Shown here piece after piece: positions 10,146 to 20,877 of a stretch of DNA of 64,000 nucleotides. The translations under genes were made by a program, and so were the position numbers. Under the pieces are notes generated by a model. That model was not told where the DNA came from. It saw only the letters and a program-made list of their open reading frames with translations, and made no database searches. How positions within the stretch are numbered: the stretch's first letter is position 1; every line of letters begins with the position of its first letter. The stretch comes from Apiosordaria backusii (taxonomy: Eukaryota; Ascomycota; Sordariomycetes; Sordariales; Lasiosphaeriaceae): positions 682,001 through 746,000 of the forward strand of contig JAUKTV010000002.1 in assembly GCA_030549205.1 (NCBI GenBank), written 5' to 3'.

Positions 10146-10608
10146 CTGTTTGTTGTTATCTCTGTCAGTCCAAGTCAAATGATAACCAAGGGATCTGTGA
10201 GCCAAGGTATGTACCGCAAGAACCGGGTCCTTCTTGATGGTCTCGGCAAACTCTTTCTTCGACTGTGTTGTAGAGCTAGCTGTCAGTGAAATGCTTCCCC
10301 GTAACAAGCAAAAGAAGCAAATCATACCCTCTCCTCGTACAGCTTGTTCACTTCGGCAGCTTGGTCCTCTGCGCCACCTGAGGTCAGTGTCCACTGTCCA
10401 TGGTAACCGTGATGGCAAGCGAAACAGTACTTGGCATAAACCCCATCACATTCTTGCCCGAGTGCCTCGTCGCCTCTTCAACCTCGGATTTCTTGATGTT
10501 CTTTTGGTTGTCGTCTTCATAAATATTGGGGAACCCCACTTTGGAGTGTCCGGCGTAGGACATGTTGACTTTGTCGCCGATTCGTTTGCCTGGACCTGTA
10601 TAGGACAT
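10026..10608 (-). CDS. Small charged hypothetical protein, three exons
   Basis: Exons 10608-10431, 10377-10328 and 10262-10026 (minus strand) join in phase to give 154 aa. It starts MSYTGPGKRIGDKVNMSYAG, passes VGFPNIYEDDNQKNIKKSEV and continues through GAEDQAAEVNKLYEER into SKKEFAETIKKDPVLAVHTL. Introns of 53 and 65 bases carry CTGAC branch sites. The second acceptor was chosen (ACACAG before TCGAAG) because only it keeps the lysine-rich frame. There is no signal peptide, membrane helix or known domain; the middle is hydrophilic and probably helical. Function unknown. Its 3' part is antisense to the tail of the broken plus-strand gene. A decayed look-alike segment lies just upstream (see findings). 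Confidence 0.6.
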
Positions 10609-12188
10609 TGAGTAGGTAAGTGTTTTAATACCAAACAAATTACGAAAGGTGCATGGAAGTGAGATTGAGAGTGTGAATACTGGGAGAAAAGCAGTGGTTT
10701 TGTTTGCAGAGGGAGGCATGTCATCATGATTGGGAGATGGAGGGGTGCACGGATGTGTCTGTGTTGGACAAAACACCCGACACAGACGCAGGTTCACCAT
10801 CCACAAAATCGACGTCATGGATATTGGGGAAATGGTCATTGCCGACGGGATGGTCCGAGGGTGGTGTTCGTCATAAATACGATGTCCAGCAGAAGGCATG
10901 TAGGCCAGTGATAAACACAATATTAAGTGGTTCGGTGCCCCTGAACCCACCCGACTTTGGTTGGCCACCAATATCGTCTGATGGGGAGTCTGATGAAGGC
11001 CTAGAACGAGAATGAACTGTGAAAACCATTTCCGTGACAACTGGAGATGACCTGAAATTGATGATGGCGAAACTGGGCAGCGTCGGGAAGTCGGTTTGAA
11101 GCGGGTATTCCCTTCCATACCTATTCAACAGCGGGGCATATCCTCCTTCAGTCAAACGGGCAAGTGCTTAGGTATGATTCCGAAATGGAATTATCTTCCT
11201 GTATGCCAGACAATGTGACACAAGGTACCAGGTAATTTTACAATGAATAGCACGCGGCGTTGAATGATTCAGATGAAACATGTTATGCCCAGCGCTTCAA
11301 GTTGGGTTATTTGCTTCCTCGATATTGGTCCTGACTGCCGAGATGGGCATCTGTACCTAGTAGGTGCCATCTTCCCAGCTTCCTCCCACGGCCGAAAGCT
11401 CACAATGCAACTGGGGCCTTCCAAATCCAGGAGGTTTGGCAAAGTCATTGTGCATGGTGTCAGGTAGGTACTCGACTGCTAAATGGCACGGTTGAAGATC
11501 TGGGCTGCGTGTTTTGACTGTTCCATATCAAATCTCTTAGTCTCCATGGCCGATCATGACGGTTTCTGTTGTTCCGTCAGAGCCAATTCAGGACAGTACC
11601 TAGTGGTGGGAAAGAGCAGATCTGGTGATTCCAGCCGGCTGGATGATCCCCACAATCACCCTCGAGAGTTGTTTACTCTTTCCTCCCCTGGCAAGGAAAG
11701 AAGATCAACTGTCTGTCTGCAGAAGCCCCGTGATTCTCGTCCATTCATCCCACTACAACCTACAACCGATACAATCTCCGACGGCTCTGGCAACAGCATT
11801 ACGGCATCGTCATTCAATTTCCTTTGCGCTCTTTTTCTTGGCACTAATTGTCTTTATTCAATTTGCTCAAGTGTCAGGAAACCATCCCACGCAAACCGAC
11901 GAACGGGAACATTGGACGACGATCTCGTGCTGCTCTACGTTGCTCCGTTTTGGTCATCAGCCCCTGAACGCTTGCAAAAGCGACATAACTTGCTCAACTG
12001 GCGGCCAGAACGCCATGTAGCCTGCATCTCCTCTTTTCCTATATATGAGACTCTCAATTCTCGCACCTCTTTCAGCTTCTCCTAGACCTCGACTCTTCCA
12101 TCGAGAACTTCGTCTTCGGCTTCGTCGCTTCGTCAGTCTTGCATTCTACCCCTGGAACAACACGCATTCCCATCGTCTACCCACAGCT
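10609..12188. other. Intergenic region and GT4 leader
   Basis: About 1.6 kb. A minus-strand frame between 11155 and about 10738 reads protein-like sequence but lacks an ATG start and contains a TGA, so it is not called as a gene. The 300 bases before 12189 are pyrimidine-rich and look like the glycosyltransferase leader. An upstream open stretch in the same frame as the gene (from 12045) is not taken as coding. Confidence 0.5.
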
Positions 12189-13688
12189 ATGGATTCCACT
12201 CCACTTCGTGGGGGCGCCCAAAAAATCGGCCCAAGAATGCGTTTGCTGCTTGTCCAGACGGCCCACGGCTTGACTCCTTCTTCGGGTGGCTATAAGGCTA
12301 ATGTCTGTCTCCTACGCAACCTGAGCGCATTGGGTCATGCCACTACCCAGGTCTGTTACGCCTTTCCTAAGGAGTTCGACGAATATGTTAGGAGAGCCAA
12401 GGCCAAGGGAGTCAATCCTGATGTCCAAGAACTGAAGCCAGTCGTGGTCACCGACGGGAAGAACACGCAACACCAGCTTCACATCAACGAGTTCACCGAC
12501 GAGTGGGGCGTTCGAAACACAACCATTGCGCGTCATGAGTTCAAAGCTGCCTATCCAGCCGGCGAGTTTTAGGTGGAGTCGCGGGCTTATTTGGAAGTAA
12601 GTCTTTCCTCTGCCCCTACTGCCCATGTCAAGCTGACCATGTTCTCTTCCTCTACAGGATGATGATCTCAGCAGCCGCATCAAAGGTCTTACTGATGTTT
12701 ACGCCAAGGCCATTACTGACTTCAAACCCACGCATGTCCTTTTCAACGACGCGCTCACCATGAAGGTCACGGCTGGCCATGCCCTTCGAGGGTCGTTCAA
12801 GCGGGTGTGTATTGTTCACTCGGCTGAACAACTTCCTTTTGGGCCTTACTGTGCGGGTGTAGAGGGGCACTGTCTTTCTGCCAAAGTTGAGAACGAGATG
12901 CTTCGCAAGTTGGATAGAGTCTGGTCTGTATCGAAGGCAATCCAGCGTTATGCTTGGGAGCATGGAAGGCTCAAAACCCAGTTCTTGGCACATACACCCT
13001 GGACCTTCCTTGATGTCGATACTGGTCGTATGCCGGTAATTCGCCACAATGTGGACAAGGAGGAGATTGGCATGGTCAACCCGTCTCCCATAAAGGGATT
13101 GGATATTTTGCTTGGTCTGGCAGCCAAGTTCCCACACATGAAGTTTGTTACATGGACCAGCTGGGGTTCCAAGCCTCGCCACATTAAGAGGATGAAGGCT
13201 TATCCCAATATCCGGTATGTTGGTGCCGTCTTTTCCCCAGCATCCTGACTCACCCACTGAGAGTGCTATGCTGACGTTTTGGTGCCAGGATCGAGCCGAC
13301 CACCCCAAATACCAACGAGATTTGGGACCGCATCAAGATCCTCCTTGCCCCATCCATCTGGCATGAAGCTTGGGGACTCATCGTCACAGAGGCGCAGCTT
13401 CGGGGTATTCCTGTCATTGCTTCCAACTCTGGTGGCCTTCCTGAGGCAAAGGTCAATGTTCCCCCCATCATCCCTATCAACCCTGTCACCGGACACCATC
13501 GGGACTCGAATGAGGACTACATTATTCCGGAGCAGGACCTTGGGCCTTGGGAGGAGGCTCTGGAAAAGCTTATGACGGACCGAGAGGAGTACCTCACTTT
13601 GGCTGCTCTGTCTGCCGTCAAAACGGCCGGGTGGCTCAAGGGTGTTGGTCTGAGGACTCACGAGAGTTGGTTTCAGTCCATGATGTGA
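12189..13688 (+). CDS. GT4-family glycosyltransferase with an in-frame UAG
   Basis: Exons 12189-12596, 12658-13214 and 13289-13688 give 454 aa if the UAG at 12570-12572 is read as an amino acid. The N-terminal half has the first Rossmann unit (MRLLLVQTAHGLTPSSGGYK). The C-terminal half carries IKGLDILLGLAAKFPHMKFV and the GT4 signature E-x7-E (HEAWGLIVTEAQLRGIPVIA, then SNSGGLPEA). Family GT4 enzymes are retaining transferases that use nucleotide-sugar donors; the acceptor here cannot be deduced, and no signal peptide is seen, so cytosolic action is likely. The UAG lies inside exon 1 between PAGEF and VESRAYLE. The canonical donor GTAAGT that follows, in phase with exon 2 (DDDLSSRIKG), shows the frame is coding on both sides. 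Without recoding the product is a 127-residue fragment. The start at 12189 could also be the internal ATG at MRLLLVQTA. Confidence 0.82.
12570..12572 (+). other. In-frame UAG inside exon 1 of the GT4 gene
   Basis: The codon sits in the context TTTTAGGTGG. A single A-to-G change, or A-to-I editing of the mRNA, would make UGG (Trp). A U immediately before the A is the reported preference of A-to-I mRNA editing in Sordariomycete sexual tissue. No alternative splice was found that removes the codon and keeps the frame. Confidence 0.85.
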
Positions 13689-14318
13689 GCCCCAACCAAG
13701 TGCGGTAGCGATGGAAGAGTAGGTTTCAGGGGCTACTTGGGATGATCAGTGGTCAGTGGCTTGCTTTTGTGGTGACCTTTTATTCACTTTCTCCACTCCC
13801 TTGACGGGACTGCAGGTTGCAGACATACTGGTTAGTGTAGTCCAGATATTTTTCTTCCTTGCAGAGTAATCGATCACCTTTTCTACAGTCTGTTTACACC
13901 AAGCAGTGACTTGCTTGTGGAGTAGCCTTTTCAATCCGGTATGGTCCCAAAACTACCTATCTCATGGCCTCAGCGCATTACTGCACGCCACGTCCATGAC
14001 AATGATTGCCGCCTTGGCTTACATGAAACCACTGAACTGCCGTTCCCTATTCGCGCGGTTGATCAACAATGGAGAACCAACACCTTGCACCAAGCGCATG
14101 TTGGTCAGCAACTTTGACACTACTGTCTAGCAATTGTGGCAGCCCGCTGTATTCAATGGTTACACGACAGCGGACCAAGGCCAGTAAGACGGCCCTTGCA
14201 TTGAAGAGTTACATGGCGGCTTGGTAGGATTTTCCCACTGCGGGGCATTAATACTTCAGAATGTCTGCCCCTGACTGTGGTTTTTGTGTGCTTTCAACTC
14301 AACCATCTCGTTGTCAGA
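13689..14318. other. Intergenic region
   Basis: About 630 bp between the GT4 gene and the FAD oxidase gene. Only short open frames without splice support are present; nothing is called. Confidence 0.5.
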
Positions 14319-15849
14319 ATGCGTAGCCTTTTTGTCCTTGCCGTTGCCCTCATTGGTGCTGTCCCTACTTTGGCTGATGGACAAGGCAAAGGGAAGGGGG
14401 AAAACAATGAGCGCATTCGAACTATATACAGAGATGTTGCCATCATTGGCGGCGGCGCCTCGGGATCTTACTCAGCCGTTAGACTGAGGGAAGACTACAA
14501 CGTCAGCGTGGTTGTTATCGAGAAGAACTCCAATCTTGTAGGCTCCCAGTCTTGCTTCGGCCGGCTGCAGTGGCATTGCTAACAAATACACCCAGGGAGG
14601 GCATGTTAACACCTTTATTGATCCGACCACTGGGCGTGGATTCGACTGCGGAGTCCAGAATTGGATTGAGCTGGGTGGCGCTCGGGCGTTCTTCGAGAGA
14701 TTTGGAGTGGAAATGCAACCGAATGTCCGATCAACCTTTGAGACTGTCTCTGTCGATTTCACCAACGGGCAACGATTAACCGACTACAACCCACCCGCTG
14801 CAGCAGACAGGACAGCTGCACTGCAGAGGTATCTCGCCGTCGCTGAGACTTTCCTCCCGATACTCGAACCAGGATGGTGGACGTTCCCTCAGCCACGGGA
14901 TATCCCTCCCGATCTCTTGCTGCCATTCCGCGATTTTGTCGCCAAATACAACCTCACGGCTGCTGTCCCGACCTTCCATGCAACTACCGGCTTTGGAATC
15001 CATGACATGTTGGGTCACTTGACAGTTTGGTTCATGCGCTCCTTCAACGTCAATCTCGTTCGCGTCTTGTTAGGAACTGAAACCAGCATCGTCCCCGTCT
15101 CCCGCAAGAACCAAGACCTCTACGACCGGATCCTCACCTCCCTCGGCCCCGACGCCTTGACCTCCACCACGGTAGTCTCCACCGAGGAGCGGTCCTCCCG
15201 CAAGGGCGTGACCCTCGTCGTGCGCAACTCGATCACCGGAGTAAAGACGAGAATCATCGCCAAACGCCTGCTCTTCACCCCCATCCCCAGCGAGGCAAAC
15301 ACTTCCCCCCTTGACCTCGACCGCGAGGAGAGATCCACACTAGGTCAATTCGACTACAGCGCCAGCTACGTCGGTGTCGTCTCCCACCCTTCCCTGCCGC
15401 TCAACAAATCATTGGTTAACACCCCCATTTCTGCTCAACCAGCCAATTGGCCAGCGGCAATTCCGCAGTATCCCTACAACACCCGCTTTGAGAACTACGC
15501 CAACTCGCCGTACTTTAGGATTATTGCAGTCGGTGACCAGACTTTTACTGCTGCCCAGGCGAGGAAGGTGATTGAAGACTCGTTTGACAAGTTGGTGGAG
15601 GGGGGCGTGGTGGATCAGACTAGCCCACCGGAGACGTTGAAGTTCCATTTGTTTGAACCGCATGGGCTGGTAAGTGCTTATGCCACGAGGGAGAAGCTGG
15701 AGGGGGTGTTTATACAACGGTTGAATGGGTTGCAGGGGAGGAGGGGGACGTGGTATACGGGGGCTAGTTGGGGGGTACATTTGAGTACTAGCTTGTGGGT
15801 TTTTACGGACACAGTGCTGGAGAGATTGGTTGATGACTTAAAGGGTTGA
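14319..15849 (+). CDS. Secreted FAD-dependent oxidase, amine-oxidase fold
   Basis: Two exons, 14319-14537 and 14596-15849, give 490 aa. The start MRSLFVLAVALIGAVPTLAD is a signal peptide. A dinucleotide-binding motif follows (DVAIIGGGASGSYSAVRLRE, glycines at about 44-49), then an acidic strand end (VVVIEKN). The intron is spliced in phase just before GGHVNTFIDPTTGR, which matches the second FAD contact of the flavin amine-oxidase family (GGH/R-T). The C-terminal part ends with TWYTGASWGVHLSTSLW, consistent with the final FAD-binding segment near the catalytic site. The overall pattern resembles the fungal beta-cyclopiazonate dehydrogenase-like group, but this is family resemblance only: no synthase or prenyltransferase genes accompany it. 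The substrate is unknown. A Dal5-type transporter follows on the same strand. Confidence 0.82.
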
Positions 15850-16095
15850 GGGGGACAGTCATGTTGTAGATTTACGGGTGGTTAGACGTAGGGAATAGGG
15901 GAGCAGCGCTGCCAGCCGTGAATAGCCGCTATCAGCTGGCGGGAGTGGAACCTCTGTCATCTGACCACGATAAGCTCAAGACAACTCATTCCATCAATCA
16001 GCGCGACTTTGTCGTTTCGATAACTCATCTCTTGATCATGAAGTTTTATTGTCACTCGTTTTGACTCGATAATCTTATTTTTTCAGGCCCAGAGC

Positions 16096-16149
16096 ATGTC
16101 ATCATCGACCGCGCGTTATCGCGCCTTGTCAGCTCGCGATGCGCGCCAA

Positions 16150-16182
<33 letters not shown>

Positions 16183-18242
16183 AGTGACGACGACGATGCA
16201 GCCCTGAATGAGAGCATTGATAATGCCAGCGGCCATGAGCAACAGTCATGGCTAGAAAGACTAGCCCAGAGAACCACATTTTTGCTGTCAACAGGAAGGG
16301 ACACCAAGAGCTCCCCGCTAGAGCAGGACTTGGTGCGACGGTTGGACATTTTTTTGATGACATTTGGGTGTATCTCTCAAGGTGAGTCCCTTTGCCTGAG
16401 GACCTATCACATGAAGGGCTCCTAGGCTGACAGTACTCGCAGTAATAAAGTGAGCAATCCCGTGCCCGCTATGTGTGGGCCTACACAGAGGACTAACAGT
16501 AGTCGTGCAGATATCTTGACCAGACAAACATCAGCTCTGCTTATGTCAGTGGCATGAAGGAGGATCTTGGACTATATGGCGATGAACTCAATTAGTATGT
16601 CATGTCTGCGCATGTGCTGTTCTTACCTATCAAGACTAACAACCCGCCACATACAGCTTCACCACATTCTTTAGCATCTCATATTGCCTCATGCTCATTC
16701 CATCACAAGTCATCATCACGTACGTACGCCCAAGCTATTGGTTGTCTGGACTGGAGATTGGCTGGGGATTTGTCACAGCCTTCATCGCGTTTACCCAGAA
16801 TGCACATCAAGTTTATGCGCTGAGGGTATTGCTTGGGTTGTTCGAGAGCAGTGCATGGCCAGGGATGATGACTCTCTTCAGTGAGTGTGAACTATTCCGT
16901 GTGGGCAGAGATATTGTGACTGATAAGAGCTGCAGTGTACTGGTATACGCCGATGGAGCTTGCCAAACGGATGGGGTTTTATCATTCTTGTCAGGCACTT
17001 GGATCAATGATGTCGGGAGCGCTACAGGTGGCCATCTTGGAGACATTAGAAGGCACATGGGGCCTCAGGGGATGGCGGTCAGTTTTATTACTGATACTAA
17101 TGAGTGAAGTATGCAAAGCTGACAGGTCAAAGGTGGCTCTTCATCATCAACGGCATCATGACTCTGGCCGTTGGATTCGTGGGCTTCTTCATGATTCCCG
17201 ACTATCCGAAGCTGCCAAACCCGAGAGCATTCTGGCTCACCGCCGACCACGCTGTGATGGCTACCGAGCGACTGGACCGTCATGGCAGGTCTGACACCAA
17301 GCGCATCACTTGGGCCAGTGCGAAGCGGACCTTCTCAATGTGGATCGCCTATTTCATTCCTGCGCTGTACATCGCCACTGTTCTGGCTCCCTATGGCTAT
17401 AACTACTTCAACCTTTTTCTCAAGAGCCTAAGGAACCCTGATGGAACCCCGACATGGACAACTGAGGAGGTGAACGCTATCCCCATCGCGGGGGAGCGAT
17501 CAATGTCGTCTGTGGTGAGTGTCTTGAGTCTGCGCCGTGTTCATGACTGTCATGCTGACTGCAGGTCAGTTTGGATATGGGCAATTCTCTCTGACGTGTT
17601 TCAAACAAGATGGACTCTTGTGATCGCCCAAGCTGTTATCGGACTAATCCCTAGCACAATTATGAGTGCGTGGACCTCAAACCCCGACACAACACCATTG
17701 TCGTCGGCGTACGCTAGCTACCTGATGACTTATCTCAGTCTGGGAACAGCACCGTTGGTCATGTCCTGGCTCTCTGAACTGTGAGTGTCATTGGACCCAG
17801 TCGAGGCGAGGTCGGGTACTGATAAGCAGCAGGCTCCCACAGGACTCTGAAGCCCGCACCTGGATCATCGGATATTCTATTGCCGGGGTTTATGCAGTGT
17901 TATCCTGGTCTCAGGTGCTTATTTGGCCTGCTTCGCAGGCGCCATATTGTATGTGTTATGTTACTGTCCCTCAGTCGCGTTGAACCCAGCACTAACACCC
18001 GTCATGTAGATGCATTCGCCTGGCAGCTTTCAATCTTCTTTTGGGTGCTGGTCATCGCCATGTGCGTCGGTCTGCGAGTCGCGGAAAAGAGATTCTTGAG
18101 GTAAGCCTACCTAGGTTGAACGGGCATCGACCGTCGATTGGCTGCTAATCTTCAGATCATTATCAGACCCAAGTCACAAGCCCCTTTGTTAGGGGAGGAC
18201 GACGGCTTAGCCGCTTATTATAGGGACAGCCCACCAAGCTAA
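16096..18242 (+). CDS. MFS transporter, Dal5/allantoate-permease type, frameshifted in exon 6
   Basis: Ten exons: 16096-16381, 16443-16449, 16511-16594, 16657-16880, 16936-17077, 17133-17514, 17570-17780, 17833-17948, 18010-18100 and 18167-18242. They would give 539 aa if one G were added to the G tract near 17490. Family marks include YLDQTNISSAYVSGMKEDLG, LRVLLGLFESSAWPGM, FFMIPDYPKLP and VWIWAILSDVF, the pattern of the anion:cation symporter group that carries allantoate, pantothenate, biotin and similar acids. Twelve hydrophobic segments can be outlined. The N-terminus is cytosolic and carries a His-Asp repeat (residues 18-28) before an acidic run. Exon 2 is only seven bases. With the present sequence exon 6 reads AGERSMSSV instead of the family's AGGAINVVC-like strand, and normal splicing then puts exon 7 out of frame. 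The substrate is unknown. It may be a pseudogene, a variant or a sequence error. Confidence 0.78.
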
Positions 18243-19091
18243 AGTACCTTAGTGGGTCGTCAACCAGAGATATGGTCTTGACAGCCTAGAATTCAACCCC
18301 TCGACAATCTTTCCCTTATCAGACTCAACTGCAGAAATGATGCAGAACCGAGCCGCACCCTCCGAACATACCCACCCCGAAGCAGCAGCCACAAGACCTG
18401 GCAAGACTGCCGAGATATCCATGCTTCACTTATAAATAGCAGATTGTCGCCCTCTGCTGCAACTTGAAGTCGAGATAAGCTCTTTGCCATTACATCGACA
18501 CGTCAACTACCGTGAACCAACGGCTGCCACCAACATCCGGGAGGCTTGCCGAGACTGGGAGTACCAGGTCCTGTGATTTCATCTCTCCAGGGGTGCGAAA
18601 TACCAAACAGGGACAAAGGTCCATGTGGCGATGTCACCGTAATTCTCCCTAAACAGTCCGAAGATCAACAAGAGTCACCAATCCGTTGGATTTCACTGTG
18701 CAATGAAGATGAAGTCGGAAGTGGGGTCTAAGCAAGTTTCATTTGAGTTTATATTGCATCTCAACCTGCTTCTCCAATAGGCGCGGCACGCCCAATAGAA
18801 CTGGCTGGACGCGGGCCATGACAGGACAGCGAGTTTAACCACAACGGGATTTATCCACACAAGATTGACTTCAATATGCGGCAGTTTGATCCGGGACGGT
18901 ACTTGAATCTATCTCTCACGGAGTTCGGCAACGTCTGTGGACACACGGGCTGAGAATGGACGGAATGGGTATAAGTCAACGATCATCCATGGCGAACTTG
19001 ACGTATGGATCTCCTCTTTGCTTGTCTCTGCAAAGCTCCGGTTCTTGCTCTTACCTAGCTAAAGGCAGTTTTTGACATCTTGCAAGCGAGG
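18243..19091. other. Intergenic region
   Basis: About 850 bp with only small unsupported open frames (for example minus 18293-18490). The last 100 bases are the probable leader of the DUF1996 gene. Confidence 0.5.
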
Positions 19092-20381
19092 ATGAAGTCG
19101 TCCCTCCTGGCCACGGCGGCCGCTCTTTGGGTGCGCCATGTCTCTGGTCAAGCAGCCATGATGCGCTTCCAGTGCTCTCAGCTCGTCATTGAGCGCCTCG
19201 ATCCCCTTGTCAACCCCGGTGTTTTGCAATCCCCTCATTTGCATCAGATCGTGGGAGGTAACTCCTTCAACGCGAGCATGCCCCCGGTCGAGCACGATCC
19301 TTCCACGCAGTCGACATGCACCACCTGCTCCTTCTCCGAGGACTTTTCCAACTACTGGACGGCCAATGTGTACTTCAAGGCCAAGAACGGCAGCTTCAAG
19401 CGGGTGCCGCAGATGGTCAACCTCGGACTCAGGGGCAAGGGCGGTGTCACCGTCTATTATATCCCGCCATATGATGGCAAGACTAAGGTTACTGCCTTCA
19501 AGCCTGTGAGTATCACCGCTGGCTGGGATGTACGGAAAGAGATGCTTACCATCAAGTCAGGGCTTCCGCATGCTCGTCGGCGACCCCAACCTCCGTAACC
19601 AGCGCGGCATGCAGAAGCAGATCTGCCACCGCTGCGAGCACAATATCGAGCAGAACCCCTTCGGTGGTGCGCCCTGCACGGGTGAGGACACTGCCTCGTT
19701 CCCCAACAAGATTTGCCCCGGTGGTATCCGGACTACCATCACCTTCCCTACGTGAGTCCCATCTCAATTGTTTTCATACGGTAATCATGGGTTATGCTAA
19801 CAAGAAAACTAGATGCTGGGACGGAAAGAACGTCGACAGCCCCGATCACAAATCCCACGTTGCCTACCCCCAGACTGGTTCCTTCGAGTCCACCGGCCCA
19901 TGCCCTGCTAGCCATCCCGTCCGCTTGCCGCAACTAATGTACGAAGTCATGTGGGATACCAGACCGTTCAATGACAAGAGCATTTGGCCTGAGAATGGAC
20001 AGCCTTTGGTGTACTCGATGGGTGATGGGTAGGTTTGGTCCTCTACCTTAGTCTTTCTTTACAATGTCGGGGAAAGTAAGGCTAACTCAAGTTTTAAAGA
20101 ACTGGCTACGGTCAACACGGTGACTACGTCTTTGGCTGGAAGGGCGATGCCCTGCAGCGTGCACTTGATGCCAGGTGCAGCGGTGACAGGTGCAGTCAGC
20201 TCAAGACTCAGAGTGCCGAGCAGGCGGTTGCTTGCTTGAAGAAGCAGACCATTGCCGAAGAGACCGAGGGCTGTAAGGATTCCTGTTCTTCTTCTCCCAA
20301 ACAATACCAGAACCAATACTGACGTGTCATTTTACAGGGCTTTCGGAGCTGCCTGGTGGTCTGCCTGTCACTTACAAGTAA
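19092..20381 (+). CDS. Secreted DUF1996-domain protein
   Basis: Five exons, 19092-19505, 19561-19751, 19813-20028, 20100-20272 and 20338-20381, give 345 aa. The N-terminus MKSSLLATAAALWVRHVSGQ is a signal peptide. The body shows hallmarks of DUF1996: SPHLHQIVGGNSFN, then CTTCSFSEDFSNYWTANVYF, GVTVYYIPPYDGK, GFRMLVGDPNLR and TCWDGKNVDSPDHKSHVAYP. The ending continues with ARCSGDRCSQLKTQ and stops at LPGGLPVTYK. DUF1996 proteins are common secreted proteins of filamentous fungi, often with a C-terminal WSC domain; here there is no WSC or GPI tail, so a soluble extracellular protein is likely. The molecular function of the domain is not established. All four introns are 50-72 bases with consistent phases. 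Confidence 0.88.
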
Positions 20382-20877
20382 TCGTGCAATATTTGTGCTT
20401 GTGAGGGATGGAGTTGCCGGAGTGGCTGTTATTCGTGGACATGCTTGTACGACAGAGATTGCGACGGACGAAGACTAAAGACTGAATACTTCCTGCCTAC
20501 TTACTTTGTCAATATCACTATTTCCCCCAATTTCAAGTCATCTGCTTCATGTGTTAGGGGTGCGATATTCCTCCGCGCTTATTATTGGACATTAGGCAGC
20601 TATCAAGATGCCTCGTCAGTCCGCCTGTACCCACAATGTCTGCCTAACTGCTGTACGCACAGCATGTTTCGTCACCGCTATTGACGTGGCATATTTCCAA
20701 CAACTTGGTTCCCCGAAGAGCCTCATTTCCAGGCTGGAAGTCAACGAATAAGAGTGGATACCTATCGACATTTTACCATTCACCAAGACCTCATCACCGC
20801 ATCTACCTTACCTGGTACTCGGCCAACACTTGCATCTCATCACAACATCAATACCTTACATCACCCAACCCACTATA
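20382..20877. other. Intergenic region
   Basis: About 500 bp; probable 3' region of the DUF1996 gene and AC-rich leader of the Nudix gene. No gene is seen. Confidence 0.5.

Noticed and set aside
12189..18242. GT4, FAD oxidase and transporter as a biosynthetic gene cluster
   Set aside because: No backbone synthase, prenyltransferase or pathway regulator is present; same strand and proximity alone are weak evidence.
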